The position numbers were made by a program, and so were the translations under genes. From Elusimicrobia bacterium RIFOXYA2_FULL_39_19 (GTDB lineage: Bacteria; Elusimicrobiota; Endomicrobiia; CG1-02-37-114; XYA2-FULL-39-19), in contig MGVC01000042.1 in the NCBI GenBank assembly GCA_001800285.1, positions 1 through 45,067 on the forward strand: a stretch of 45,067 bases of DNA, read 5' to 3'. Below are positions 15,736 to 23,942 of this stretch, piece after piece. The notes under the pieces were generated by a model. It did no database searches and had not been told where the DNA came from. It was given only the letters and a program-made list of their open reading frames with translations. Numbering within the stretch: position 1 is the stretch's first letter; every line of letters begins with the position of its first letter.

Positions 15736-16460
15736 CCAGTAAAAGCAGTAAAACGGTAAAATACAAAAGAGTCCTGCTGAAACTTTCCGGAGAAATACTT
15801 GCTGGGGGGAAAAAATTCGGATTTGACTCTGATGTTATTAATCAAATAGCCGGTGAGATTCAAAGTGTTAATGATCTGGGCGTTGAGCTCGGTGTAGTTA
15901 TAGGCGGTGGAAATATATGGAGAGGTGCAGAGGAAAGAATTAAGGGCCTTGACAGAGTAACCGCTGATTATATGGGCATGTTAGCTACTATAATTGATTC
16001 TTTAGCCTTGCAGAGTGCCTGCGAAAAAAGAGGTATAAAAACTGTTGTTCAATCAGCAATTGAGATAACAAAACTTTGCGAGCCTTATACAACCAAATCT
16101 TCAATCAACCACATGTGTAACGGCAAAGTTGTAATTTTTGCCGGGGGCACAGGAAACCCGTATTTTACTACCGATACTACCGCTGCATTAAGATCTGTCG
16201 AATTAAAAGCCGACATACTGCTTAAAGCTACCAAAGTTGACGGTGTTTATTCAGACGACCCCATGAAAAATCCCAAAGCCACAAAATATTCCGAAGTATC
16301 CTATATGACAGCTATTGAAAAGAAACTGAGAATAATGGATATGACGGCATTTTCACTCTGTATGGATAATAATATGAAAATTATGGTTTTCAATCTCCAG
16401 AAATGGGGCAGTGTAGTTAAGGCAATAAAAGGTGAAAAAGTAGGAACTCTAATCTATTAA
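15732..16460 (+). CDS. pyrH: Uridylate kinase
   Basis: PyrH phosphorylates UMP to UDP and belongs to the amino-acid-kinase fold, distinct from eukaryotic UMP kinase. The 242 residues show KLSGEILAGG, IGGGNIWRGAE, DYMGMLATIIDSLAL, GGTGNPYFTTDTTAALRS and LKATKVDGVYSDDP, all diagnostic. The length is typical. The gene overlaps tsf by four bases and sits between tsf and frr, as in most bacteria. Confidence 0.97.
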   Translation: MTSKSSKTVKYKRVLLKLSGEILAGGKKFGFDSDVINQIAGEIQSVNDLGVELGVVIGGGNIWRGAEERIKGLDRVTADYMGMLATIIDSLALQSACEKRGIKTVVQSAIEITKLCEPYTTKSSINHMCNGKVVIFAGGTGNPYFTTDTTAALRSVELKADILLKATKVDGVYSDDPMKNPKATKYSEVSYMTAIEKKLRIMDMTAFSLCMDNNMKIMVFNLQKWGSVVKAIKGEKVGTLIY

Positions 16461-16476
16461 CACGGGAGTAAATATT

Positions 16477-17031
16477 ATGACCGATGCAATAATAAACCAG
16501 GCAGAAGACTTAATGAAAAAAACCATAGAAAGATTCAGGACCGATTTATCAGCATTAAGAACCGGCCGCGCATCGTCAACTTTAATAGAAAATATAAAAG
16601 TAAACTGCTACAACAGCGTTATGCCCATAAATCAGGTGGCAGGAATATCTGTGCCGGATGCAAGAACCATAGAGCTCAGACCCTGGGATACAAATGTAAT
16701 ACCTTTCATCGAAAAAGCCATTCACCTGTCTCAGATAGGCATAAATCCTGCAAATGACGGCAAAGTTATCCGATTGATATTGCCTCCTTTAACGGAAGAA
16801 AGAAGAAAAGACCTTATAAAGCATTTGAATAAAATTGCAGAAGATTTCAGAATTTCCGTTAGAAATGACCGCCATAAAGCAATAGAAACCATAAAAAAAA
16901 CCGAAAAAGAAAAAAAGATATCAGAAGACCAGAGATTTAAAGCAGAAGAAAAACTGCAGAAAATCACAGAAACTTACATCAAAAAAATTGAAGAAGCTCT
17001 CTTAATAAAAGAAAAAGAAATTTTAGCTTAA
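16477..17031 (+). CDS. frr: Ribosome recycling factor
   Basis: RRF splits post-termination ribosomes together with EF-G. The 184-residue sequence has LRTGRASSTLIENIKVNCY, the domain II entry PINQVAGISVPDARTIELRPW, GLNPNNDGKVIRL-type text (here GINPANDGKVIRLILP), LTEERRKDLIK and the C-terminal coiled helix with ISVRNDRHKAIE. The length is normal. A GGGAG site precedes the ATG. Confidence 0.97.
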   Translation: MTDAIINQAEDLMKKTIERFRTDLSALRTGRASSTLIENIKVNCYNSVMPINQVAGISVPDARTIELRPWDTNVIPFIEKAIHLSQIGINPANDGKVIRLILPPLTEERRKDLIKHLNKIAEDFRISVRNDRHKAIETIKKTEKEKKISEDQRFKAEEKLQKITETYIKKIEEALLIKEKEILA

Positions 17032-17064
17032 CATCCTGCCTGAAAAGCGAATAATGAAATCAAT

Positions 17065-17784
17065 ATGCCGGAACAACAAGATTTAACTAATCAGATAGAT
17101 AAAAACAGGCTCCCGGTCCACATAGCTATAATAATGGACGGTAACGGCAGATGGGCAAAAAAACGAAAATTACCCAGGCTTTTTGGGCACAGTGAAGGCA
17201 TAAAAACCGTTAGAACGGTAGCCCAGGCTTCAAAAGATATTGGAATTCAATATCTTTCGTTATATACATTTTCAACGGAAAACTGGAACCGACCTACGCT
17301 GGAAGTAAACGGCCTTATGCGTTTAATTCAGGAAAAACTTTTCAGTGAGGCTAAAGATCTCAAAAAAAAGAACGTGCGGCTGATTTTTACGGGTGAAATT
17401 GAAAAAATGCCTCCTAAAGTTCAGGAGGAAATTGACCGTTCAAAAAAACATACGCAGGACTGTACGGCCATGACCCTTAACTTATGTTTAAATTATGGGT
17501 CCAGACAGGAAATTCTCAAAGCAGTAAACAATTTGCTTGAATTAAAAAAAGAATCTGTGGATGAACAGAGTTTCAAAGAACAATTGATGACTAAAGATAT
17601 CCCGGACCCGGATCTGCTTATAAGAACGTCCGGAGAAATGAGAATTTCAAATTTTCTGCTTTGGCAGATCGCGTATTCGGAATTATTTTTTACAGATGTT
17701 TTGTGGCCGGATTTTAAAGAAGCAGACCTACATAAAGCAATTATAGAATACCAGAAAAGAGACCGCCGTTTCGGGGGAATATGA
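17065..17784 (+). CDS. uppS: Isoprenyl transferase (undecaprenyl diphosphate synthase)
   Basis: UppS condenses isopentenyl diphosphate units onto farnesyl diphosphate to make the C55 lipid carrier for cell wall and surface polysaccharides. The 239-residue protein contains IIMDGNGRWAKKR, where the Asp binds substrate and Mg, GHSEGIKTVR, LSLYTFSTENWNRP, NLCLNYGSRQEI and DPDLLIRTSGEMRISNFLLW, all typical. It overlaps cdsA by four bases. It links with dxr and ispG downstream, which supply isoprenoid precursors through the MEP pathway. Confidence 0.96.
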   Translation: MPEQQDLTNQIDKNRLPVHIAIIMDGNGRWAKKRKLPRLFGHSEGIKTVRTVAQASKDIGIQYLSLYTFSTENWNRPTLEVNGLMRLIQEKLFSEAKDLKKKNVRLIFTGEIEKMPPKVQEEIDRSKKHTQDCTAMTLNLCLNYGSRQEILKAVNNLLELKKESVDEQSFKEQLMTKDIPDPDLLIRTSGEMRISNFLLWQIAYSELFFTDVLWPDFKEADLHKAIIEYQKRDRRFGGI

Positions 17785-18623
17785 TTTTTCCAAGACTGAT
17801 AACAGCAATAATAGGAATACCTTTGATAATGTTGTCTATCTATTTCGGAGGGATTCCTTTTTTTATTTTAATGTTACTAGTTGTGCTGTTTTCGATTCAT
17901 GAATATTATTACATAATTTCAAGAACGGGTTTTGATGTTCAGCAGATAACAGGATATGCTTTTGGCGTATTGATATTTGCATCGGTATTTTTTAACGGCA
18001 CGGAATTGCTTACCAAAACACAAGGCCAGCTGAGTTCTATAATGCTCACGCTTTGTCTTTTTGTATTTTCCGTATACGAAATTATTAGGGTTAATTTTTC
18101 CAAAACGCAGGAAGTTTCAGGTTCCATAGTAAGGATTGCTCTTACATTTTTTGGTGTATTTTTAATTTCCTGGACTTTCTGCCATATTCTGCTTATACGC
18201 GATATAAATCCCGGCGGAGTAAAATATACATTTTTCCTTTTTCTTTTAATCTGGATTTCTGATACCGGAGCCTATGTTATAGGTAAAAAATTCGGGAGAA
18301 TAAAACTGGCTGAAAAAATAAGCCCTAACAAAACGGTTGAAGGCTTAGTCGGCGCGGTAATTACTGGAATTATTGCCGGGTTAATAATGTGGAAAGTCAT
18401 GGGACTTAACGAGCTAAGACTTGCTGAAGTTGCCAGCATAAGCGCTCTAATAGCTCTTTTTGCCGGAATATCTGATTTAGCGGAATCTTTGCTTAAAAGA
18501 GATGTAGGCTTAAAGGATACGGATGTACTGTTGCCGGGCCACGGCGGAATGCTTGATAGATTTGATTCATTTATTTTTACGGCTCCGTTTTTCTTCTATT
18601 ACCTCACAATTTTCCATAAATAA
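17781..18623 (+). CDS. cdsA: Phosphatidate cytidylyltransferase
   Basis: CdsA makes CDP-diacylglycerol from phosphatidate and CTP, the branch point of phospholipid synthesis. The 280-residue integral membrane protein has about eight hydrophobic segments. It carries the family signature in two parts: SDTGAYVIGKKFGRIKLAEKISPNKTVEG, and near the end VGLKDTDVLLPGHGGMLDRFDS. The start overlaps the uppS stop (ATGA). The 39-base gap to dxr holds only a short CACAT-AA-ATGTG palindrome without clear function. Confidence 0.94.
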   Translation: MIFPRLITAIIGIPLIMLSIYFGGIPFFILMLLVVLFSIHEYYYIISRTGFDVQQITGYAFGVLIFASVFFNGTELLTKTQGQLSSIMLTLCLFVFSVYEIIRVNFSKTQEVSGSIVRIALTFFGVFLISWTFCHILLIRDINPGGVKYTFFLFLLIWISDTGAYVIGKKFGRIKLAEKISPNKTVEGLVGAVITGIIAGLIMWKVMGLNELRLAEVASISALIALFAGISDLAESLLKRDVGLKDTDVLLPGHGGMLDRFDSFIFTAPFFFYYLTIFHK

Positions 18624-18662
18624 ACCCACATAAATGTGCCATCGTAAATAAAATCAAATAAA

Positions 18663-19856
18663 ATGAAAAACTTAGTAATTTTAGGCTCTACAGGTTCCAT
18701 AGGTATTCAGGCCCTTGAAGTAGCCAGGCATTTAAAAAGTGAAATTAAAGTTACAGGCATTTCATCCTACTCAAATATCAATCTACTTCAACAGCAGATC
18801 AAAGAATTCAAACCGTCAGTAGTCTGCACCGGTAATGAAACAGATGCTACCTACTTGAGAAAAAAATATAAAAAAAACATTGAAATACTTTCCGGTAATA
18901 ACGGTTTATCCGTAATGGCTTCTTATTCAGAAGCGGATATCGTTTTAATTTCAGTAGTCGGGGCAGTAGGCATATACCCGCTTATTTCGGCAATTAAAGC
19001 AGGTAAAACAGTAGCACTGGCAAACAAAGAAGCGCTGGTTATTTCCGGAGATATAATAAATAAACTCCTGAAAGAACAGTTCAGGGAAACAACCTGCGCA
19101 GGCTGTGCTCCAAAATTGGCCGTAATACCCGCTATTATACCGGTAGACAGCGAACATTCAGCCATTTTCCAGTGCTTAAAAAATGAAGACACAAAAAAAG
19201 TAAAAAATCTTATTGTGACAGGTTCCGGAGGTCCTTTTTATAAAAAGAACGTAGATTTTTCAAAGATTACTGTTGAAGAAGCACTCAATCATCCCAGGTG
19301 GCGTATGGGTAAAAAAATAACTATAGATTCTGCTACTTTAATGAATAAAGGTCTTGAAATAATCGAAGCGCATTATATGTTTGATATTCCTTATAATAAG
19401 ATAAAGCTGCTCATACATCCGCAATCCATAGTGCATTCTCTGGTAGAATTTGTAGACGCTTCCGTAATAGGTCTTTTTTCCATGCCGGATATGCGTCTTT
19501 CCATACAGTATGCCATTACCTATCCTGAAAGATACCCCACCAATATTCATCCGTTAAAACTGGAAGATATTCAGAAACTGGAGTTCAGCAAGCCAGACCT
19601 TAAAAAATTTCCCTGCCTGAAGCTGGCTCTTGATTGCGCAAAAACAGGCAAAACATTAAATGCAGTTTTAAACGCGTCTAACGAAGTAGCGGTAGGAGCT
19701 TTCTTACATAAAGAAATCAAATTTTCTGATATACATAAGGTGATTGAAAAGGTGCTGAACCGTCATAAGGTTATAAGCAAGCCCGTCTTGGAAGATATCC
19801 TGGAAGCGGACGCCTGGGCAAGAACCGAAGCTAAAAAAGAGGTGAATAAATGTTAG
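18663..19856 (+). CDS. dxr: 1-deoxy-D-xylulose 5-phosphate reductoisomerase
   Basis: Dxr converts DXP to MEP with NADPH, the committed step of the MEP isoprenoid pathway. The 397-residue protein begins with the nucleotide-binding LGSTGSIGIQALEV and has ALANKEALVISG, PVDSEHSAIFQCL, GSGGPF, the NHPRWRMGKKITIDSATLMNKG stretch (around residues 210-231) and SNEVAVGAF. Between NKEALV and PVDSEH there are about 15 residues more than in the E. coli enzyme. The insert includes a Cys145-x2-Cys148 pair, which is unusual. Active-site motifs are unaffected. The gene overlaps rseP by seven bases. Confidence 0.95.
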   Translation: MKNLVILGSTGSIGIQALEVARHLKSEIKVTGISSYSNINLLQQQIKEFKPSVVCTGNETDATYLRKKYKKNIEILSGNNGLSVMASYSEADIVLISVVGAVGIYPLISAIKAGKTVALANKEALVISGDIINKLLKEQFRETTCAGCAPKLAVIPAIIPVDSEHSAIFQCLKNEDTKKVKNLIVTGSGGPFYKKNVDFSKITVEEALNHPRWRMGKKITIDSATLMNKGLEIIEAHYMFDIPYNKIKLLIHPQSIVHSLVEFVDASVIGLFSMPDMRLSIQYAITYPERYPTNIHPLKLEDIQKLEFSKPDLKKFPCLKLALDCAKTGKTLNAVLNASNEVAVGAFLHKEIKFSDIHKVIEKVLNRHKVISKPVLEDILEADAWARTEAKKEVNKC

Positions 19857-20935
19857 GGGCACTTTCGATAATTTTTGCGTTCGGTATTATTATTTTCATA
19901 CATGAACTCGGTCATTTTGTTTCAGCGCTGCTGATGAAAATTAAAGTAGAGAAATTTGCTTTTGGTTTCGGCCCGGAACTTGTAGGTGTTACCTACAAAG
20001 ACACACGTTATGCTATCTGTGCAATTCCTTTAGGTGGCATGGTGAAGCTGGCAGGGGAATATGAAGCAGAAACAAAAGGCAATGATGATGAGTTTTACCA
20101 GAAACCGTGGTACAAACGCATATTTGTTGTAATTAACGGCCCGCTGATGAATTATGCTTTGGCTATAGTATTTTTCTTTCTTTCAATATATATTTGGGGT
20201 CTTGGTGTGCCTTCTGAGCTGCCGATAGTAGGCGAAATTAGGCCCGGGTATCCAGCAGAAAAAGCCGGTATTAAATCCGGTGATGTAGTGTTGGAAATTA
20301 ACGGCAAAAAGATTAAGATGTGGCAAGATATTGCACAGTACATTCATGCAAACGCAGACAAGGAAATTAAAATCAAAATTAAACGGGCAAACGAAATATC
20401 TGATATAAAGATTACTCCACAGCTTGAAAAAGATATGAAAATCGGTGTGGTGGGCATCATGCCGGAAATAAGAACCCAAAAAGCCGGGTTCTTTAAATCA
20501 GCAGGCATATCTATAGCGCATACCATTGATATTAACATTATCTTTTTTGCTTATATGTGGAACAAAATTGTAAAGTGGGAAAAACCTGAAGTGGCTGGAC
20601 CCATCGGCATTGCTCAGATAGTAGTCCAAACTTCAAAAAGCGGGTTTTCCAGCCTGCTTATTCTTATAGGCAGAATATCTGTAATGGTGGGCATCATGAA
20701 CCTGCTGCCTATACCCATATTTGATGGGGGGTACATTCTGCTTTTCCTCATTGAAGGGTTGATTACCCATAAAAAAGTTGATAGTAAAATTATTGAGAAA
20801 ATGAACATGGTTGGTTTGTCTTTCATAATTATTTTAATGATATACGCTTTCTATAGTGATTTTGACAGGCTCGGAGTAATTACATTCGTGCATGATAAAC
20901 TTAATTTATTTTTTCATCATTTAGGGTTTAAATAA
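19850..20935 (+). CDS. rseP: RseP-type site-2 zinc metalloprotease
   Basis: RseP cuts membrane-bound substrates, including anti-sigma factors, in envelope-stress signalling and signal-peptide clearance. The 361-residue protein has the zinc motif HELGH (18-22) in the first membrane helix, a single PDZ domain (around YPAEKAGIKSGDVVLEINGK) and the second metal motif NLLPIPIFDGGY, where Asp completes the site. INGPLMNYALAIVFF before the PDZ is also typical. E. coli RseP has two PDZ domains, so this is the shorter form. No anti-sigma factor gene is visible nearby. Confidence 0.94.
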   Translation: MLGALSIIFAFGIIIFIHELGHFVSALLMKIKVEKFAFGFGPELVGVTYKDTRYAICAIPLGGMVKLAGEYEAETKGNDDEFYQKPWYKRIFVVINGPLMNYALAIVFFFLSIYIWGLGVPSELPIVGEIRPGYPAEKAGIKSGDVVLEINGKKIKMWQDIAQYIHANADKEIKIKIKRANEISDIKITPQLEKDMKIGVVGIMPEIRTQKAGFFKSAGISIAHTIDINIIFFAYMWNKIVKWEKPEVAGPIGIAQIVVQTSKSGFSSLLILIGRISVMVGIMNLLPIPIFDGGYILLFLIEGLITHKKVDSKIIEKMNMVGLSFIIILMIYAFYSDFDRLGVITFVHDKLNLFFHHLGFK

Positions 20936-20936
20936 A

Positions 20937-22022
20937 TTGAATAGTTCAAGAAAAACCAGAAAAATAAAAGTTGGAAATGTTTGCATAGGCGGGAATGCTC
21001 CCGTAACCGTGCAATCTATGACCAATACCGATACAAAGGATATACATTCTACCGTAAATCAGATTAAAAACTTAGAAAAAGCAGGCTGTGAAATTGTCCG
21101 TACCGCCGTGCCCGATATGGAAGCGGCAAAAGCTCTTTCAAAAATAAAAAAGCAGATAAATATACCGCTTGTTGCCGACATACATTTTGATTACAAGCTT
21201 GCCCTGGAGTCAATTTATCAGGGTGCTGATAAAATCCGCATAAATCCGGGCAATATCGGTTCAAGTGAAAAAACAAAACAGGTTGTCCTGGCAGCAAAAG
21301 CAGCAAAAATACCTATCCGCATAGGTATAAATTCGGGCTCCATAAAACCCTCTATAAAAAACCCTGGGTTGACGCTTACAGATAATATGGTATATACGGC
21401 CCTTGAATATATAAAAATGTTTGAAGACTGGGATTTTCAGGATATTGTAATCTCTCTAAAATCCAGCGATGTATTAACCACCATAGATTCCTACAGAAAA
21501 CTTTCAAAAAAAACTTTATATCCGCTTCATCTGGGTATTACCGAATCAGGCCCTCCGGGTATAGGAACAGTAAAGTCAACCTTGGGAATTGGTATTCTTT
21601 TATACGAAGGCATAGGTGATACCATCAGGGTATCTCTTACCGGGGACCCGGTGGAAGAAGTTAAAGTAGCTTTTGGGCTTCTCCAGACATTAAACTTAAG
21701 AAATTACGGGGTTGATTTAATTTCCTGCCCCACCTGTGCAAGATGCAGAAACAATCTTAACAGCGTAGTAACCTCTTTTGAAAAAGAAATTGCTCCATAC
21801 CGCGGTGCCTTAAGCCGTAGAAAAGCTCCGCTTAAGGTTGCTATTATGGGTTGTGAAGTAAACGGCCCCGGAGAAGCAAAACATGCAGATATCGGCATAG
21901 CAGGCGGGCGAAATACGGGGTTGTTGTTTAAAAATGGCAAACCGTTTAAAAAAGCAGTGCCCGGCAAATGGGTAAAAGAACTAATCCGCGAAATAAAAAA
22001 GGATTATATAAGGAATAAATAA
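20937..22022 (+). CDS. ispG: 4-hydroxy-3-methylbut-2-en-1-yl diphosphate synthase (flavodoxin)
   Basis: IspG reduces MEcPP to HMBPP with a [4Fe-4S] cluster, late in the MEP pathway. The 361-residue enzyme shows VQSMTNTDTKDIHSTVNQI, VADIHFDYKLAL, KIRINPGNIGS, and the cluster ligands in SCPTCARCRNN and MGCEVNGPGEAKHADIGIAGG. It lacks the long insert of plant and Chlamydia forms. The likely start is TTG at 20937, immediately after the rseP stop, because no ATG occurs near the conserved N terminus. The reductant is unknown. The window's Rnf-like complex could supply low-potential electrons indirectly, but this is speculative. Confidence 0.95.
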   Translation: MNSSRKTRKIKVGNVCIGGNAPVTVQSMTNTDTKDIHSTVNQIKNLEKAGCEIVRTAVPDMEAAKALSKIKKQINIPLVADIHFDYKLALESIYQGADKIRINPGNIGSSEKTKQVVLAAKAAKIPIRIGINSGSIKPSIKNPGLTLTDNMVYTALEYIKMFEDWDFQDIVISLKSSDVLTTIDSYRKLSKKTLYPLHLGITESGPPGIGTVKSTLGIGILLYEGIGDTIRVSLTGDPVEEVKVAFGLLQTLNLRNYGVDLISCPTCARCRNNLNSVVTSFEKEIAPYRGALSRRKAPLKVAIMGCEVNGPGEAKHADIGIAGGRNTGLLFKNGKPFKKAVPGKWVKELIREIKKDYIRNK

Positions 22023-22081
22023 TGATTGCGGGTAGCATCATTATAACAATTGGTAAAAGGAAAAATAATGATTGCGAGTAG
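22022..22081 (+). CDS. Possible 19-codon upstream ORF before proS
   Basis: The first ATG of the tandem repeat opens a 19-residue frame, starting MIAGSIIITIGKRKN, that ends at TAG 22079-22081. An AAGGA site precedes it. It overlaps the last base of ispG. It has no known homologue that I recognise and may be only a by-product of the duplication, or may modulate ProRS translation. It contains no proline codons, so a simple Pro-codon attenuation model is not supported. Confidence 0.25.
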   Translation: MIAGSIIITIGKRKNNDCE

Positions 22082-22113
22082 CATCATTATAACATTTGAT
22101 AAGAGGAAAAATA
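22022..22113 (+). repeat. Two tandem 46-bp repeats carrying start sites ahead of proS
   Basis: Copies span 22022-22067 and 22068-22113 and differ at only a few bases. Each begins with ATG ATTGCG and ends with an AGGA-type ribosome-binding site placed to serve the next ATG. The next ATG is 22068 for the first copy and the real proS start 22114 for the second. Because 46 is not a multiple of three, the three ATGs lie in three different frames. Each copy also has an imperfect inverted repeat, AATGATTGC with GCATCATT, around a five-base loop that includes the ATG. Confidence 0.9.
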
Positions 22114-23838
22114 ATGAAACTATCAAAATTTTTCATGCCCACATTAAGAGAAGTACCTTCAGACACAGACACCATTTCCAGCAAACTTATGCTGCGTTCC
22201 GGTATGGTGCGCAAACTTTCCAGCGGTATTTATGAATGGCTGCCTCTGGGTTTAAAGGTGCTTAAAAAAGTAGAGCAGATAATCCGCGAAGAAATGAACA
22301 AAATAAACGGCCAGGAGGTCTGGCTTCCTTTATTATTGCCTAAAGAGCTTTGGGAAGAAACAGGCAGGTGGGGAATATACGGTAAGGAACTGTTTCGTTT
22401 AAGAGACCGGAAAGATTCAGATTTCTGCCTGGGGCCTACCCATGAAGAGATTATTACTGATATTGTCAGAAAAGAAGTGCGTTCTTATAAGCAACTGCCT
22501 GCTATGTTTTACCAGTTCGGCATTAAGTTTCGCGATGAAATCCGCCCCAGGTTTGGTGTAATGCGCGCCAGGGAATTTTACATGAAAGATGCCTATTCTT
22601 TTCATGCCACCGAAGAAGATGCAGGAAATTACTACCAGGAAGCAGTAAATGCCTATAAAAAAATCTGTGACAGGTGCGGTTTTAAATACCGCCAGGTAGA
22701 AGCCGCCAGCGGAGCTATTGGCGGCAAATATTCCCATGAATTTATGGTGTTGGCAGAATCCGGAGAAGAAGAAATTGCCTGGTGTGACTGCGGCTATGCA
22801 TCTAACACAGAAAAAACCGAATGCCCTGACACAGAAAAACCAAAAGAAACAGCTCTTTTGCCTGTAGAAGAAGTGCACACTCCCAAAATACGCACTATTG
22901 AAGACGTAGGGGCATTCTTCAAAACATCTCCGGTAAATTTTATAAAAAGCCTGGTTTATCTTGTAGATGGAAACCCCTTTATGGTATTAATCCGTGGTGA
23001 TTATGAAGTAAACGAAGCCAAAATGAAAGAAGTATTTTCTGCTTCTGATGTAGTTCTGGCAGATCCGGCAACTATAGAAAAAATTACCGGTGCGCCGGTA
23101 GGTTTTGCCGGCCCGTACAAACTGCCGGAAAATAAAACCCTCAGAATAGTGGCAGATTATTCCATTAAATCTGTGGTAAACGGTATTGCCGGAGCCAATA
23201 AAACAGATTATCACGTAAAAAACCTTAATATTGACAGGGATTATAAAGTGTCTGAATTCGCGGATCTTAGAAAAGTTATTAAAAATGATATCTGCCCCAG
23301 ATGTTTCCAGCAAAACAAAAAAATCAACTTGCAATTTTCCAGAGGCATAGAAGTAGGCCATACCTTTAAGCTGGGTACCAAATATTCAAAATCCATGCAT
23401 GCCACATTTCTTGATGCCCAGGGAAAAGAAAACCTTTTCATAATGGGTTGCTATGGCATAGGTGTATCAAGAATAATAGCCGCTTACATTGAGCAGATGA
23501 ATGACCCAAACGGTATTATCTGGTCACCGGCATTAGCGCCTTTTGAAGTTATATTAATTCCCATAGATTACAATGATGAAAAAACAAAACAGGCAACGGA
23601 TGAAATTTATAATAAGCTTATCAATGACGGGGTTGAAGTATTGCTGGATGACCGCGATGAACGCGCCGGTGTAAAGTTTAAAGACGCGGACTTAATAGGT
23701 ATTCCTCTTAGGATAACTGTAGGTTCAAGAAACCTGCCGGACAAAGTAGAATTCAAGCTGCGCAGTGAGGCAAATACATCCCTTGTTATGCTTTCTGACC
23801 TCTCTGAAAAGGTAAAAACCTGCCTTAAAATGAATTAA
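22114..23838 (+). CDS. proS: Prolyl-tRNA synthetase (bacterial type)
   Basis: ProRS charges tRNA-Pro. The 574-residue enzyme is of the long bacterial type with an editing (INS) domain between class II motifs 2 and 3. It starts KFFMPTLREVPSDTD. Motif 2 is in FRDEIRPRFGVMRAREFYMK, the INS region spans roughly 225-400, and motif 3 lies in MGCYGIGVSRIIAAYIEQ. The anticodon-binding domain contains LLDDRDERAGVKFKDADLIG. ATG 22114 is chosen over TTG 22096 because AGAGGA (22102-22107) precedes it and it follows the two repeat copies. It ends the rpsB-proS block. Confidence 0.96.
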   Translation: MKLSKFFMPTLREVPSDTDTISSKLMLRSGMVRKLSSGIYEWLPLGLKVLKKVEQIIREEMNKINGQEVWLPLLLPKELWEETGRWGIYGKELFRLRDRKDSDFCLGPTHEEIITDIVRKEVRSYKQLPAMFYQFGIKFRDEIRPRFGVMRAREFYMKDAYSFHATEEDAGNYYQEAVNAYKKICDRCGFKYRQVEAASGAIGGKYSHEFMVLAESGEEEIAWCDCGYASNTEKTECPDTEKPKETALLPVEEVHTPKIRTIEDVGAFFKTSPVNFIKSLVYLVDGNPFMVLIRGDYEVNEAKMKEVFSASDVVLADPATIEKITGAPVGFAGPYKLPENKTLRIVADYSIKSVVNGIAGANKTDYHVKNLNIDRDYKVSEFADLRKVIKNDICPRCFQQNKKINLQFSRGIEVGHTFKLGTKYSKSMHATFLDAQGKENLFIMGCYGIGVSRIIAAYIEQMNDPNGIIWSPALAPFEVILIPIDYNDEKTKQATDEIYNKLINDGVEVLLDDRDERAGVKFKDADLIGIPLRITVGSRNLPDKVEFKLRSEANTSLVMLSDLSEKVKTCLKMN

Positions 23839-23942
23839 TTAAACACCAGTAGTAATTAAAATACTAAGAAAATGTATAAACAGGTGCAATTATTTTTGAA
23901 TTATAAAGCATAAAAATAAATAAAATCAAAAGGAGAAGAGAG

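Noticed and set aside
18624-18662. CACAT-AA-ATGTG palindrome in the cdsA-dxr gap considered as an operator
   Set aside because: The stem is only five bases with a two-base centre, and a single short palindrome is expected by chance.
22022-22113. Tandem repeat considered as a CRISPR remnant
   Set aside because: The two units are adjacent with no spacers, and no cas gene is present.
22050-22235. Out-of-frame plus-strand frame that uses the second repeat ATG
   Set aside because: It runs into proS out of frame and its product is a frame-shifted copy of ProRS codons, so it is not annotated as a gene.
23836-23862. TTAATTA/TAATTAA inverted repeat after proS considered as a terminator
   Set aside because: The stem is AT-only with an 11-base loop and no T-run, so it would be too weak.
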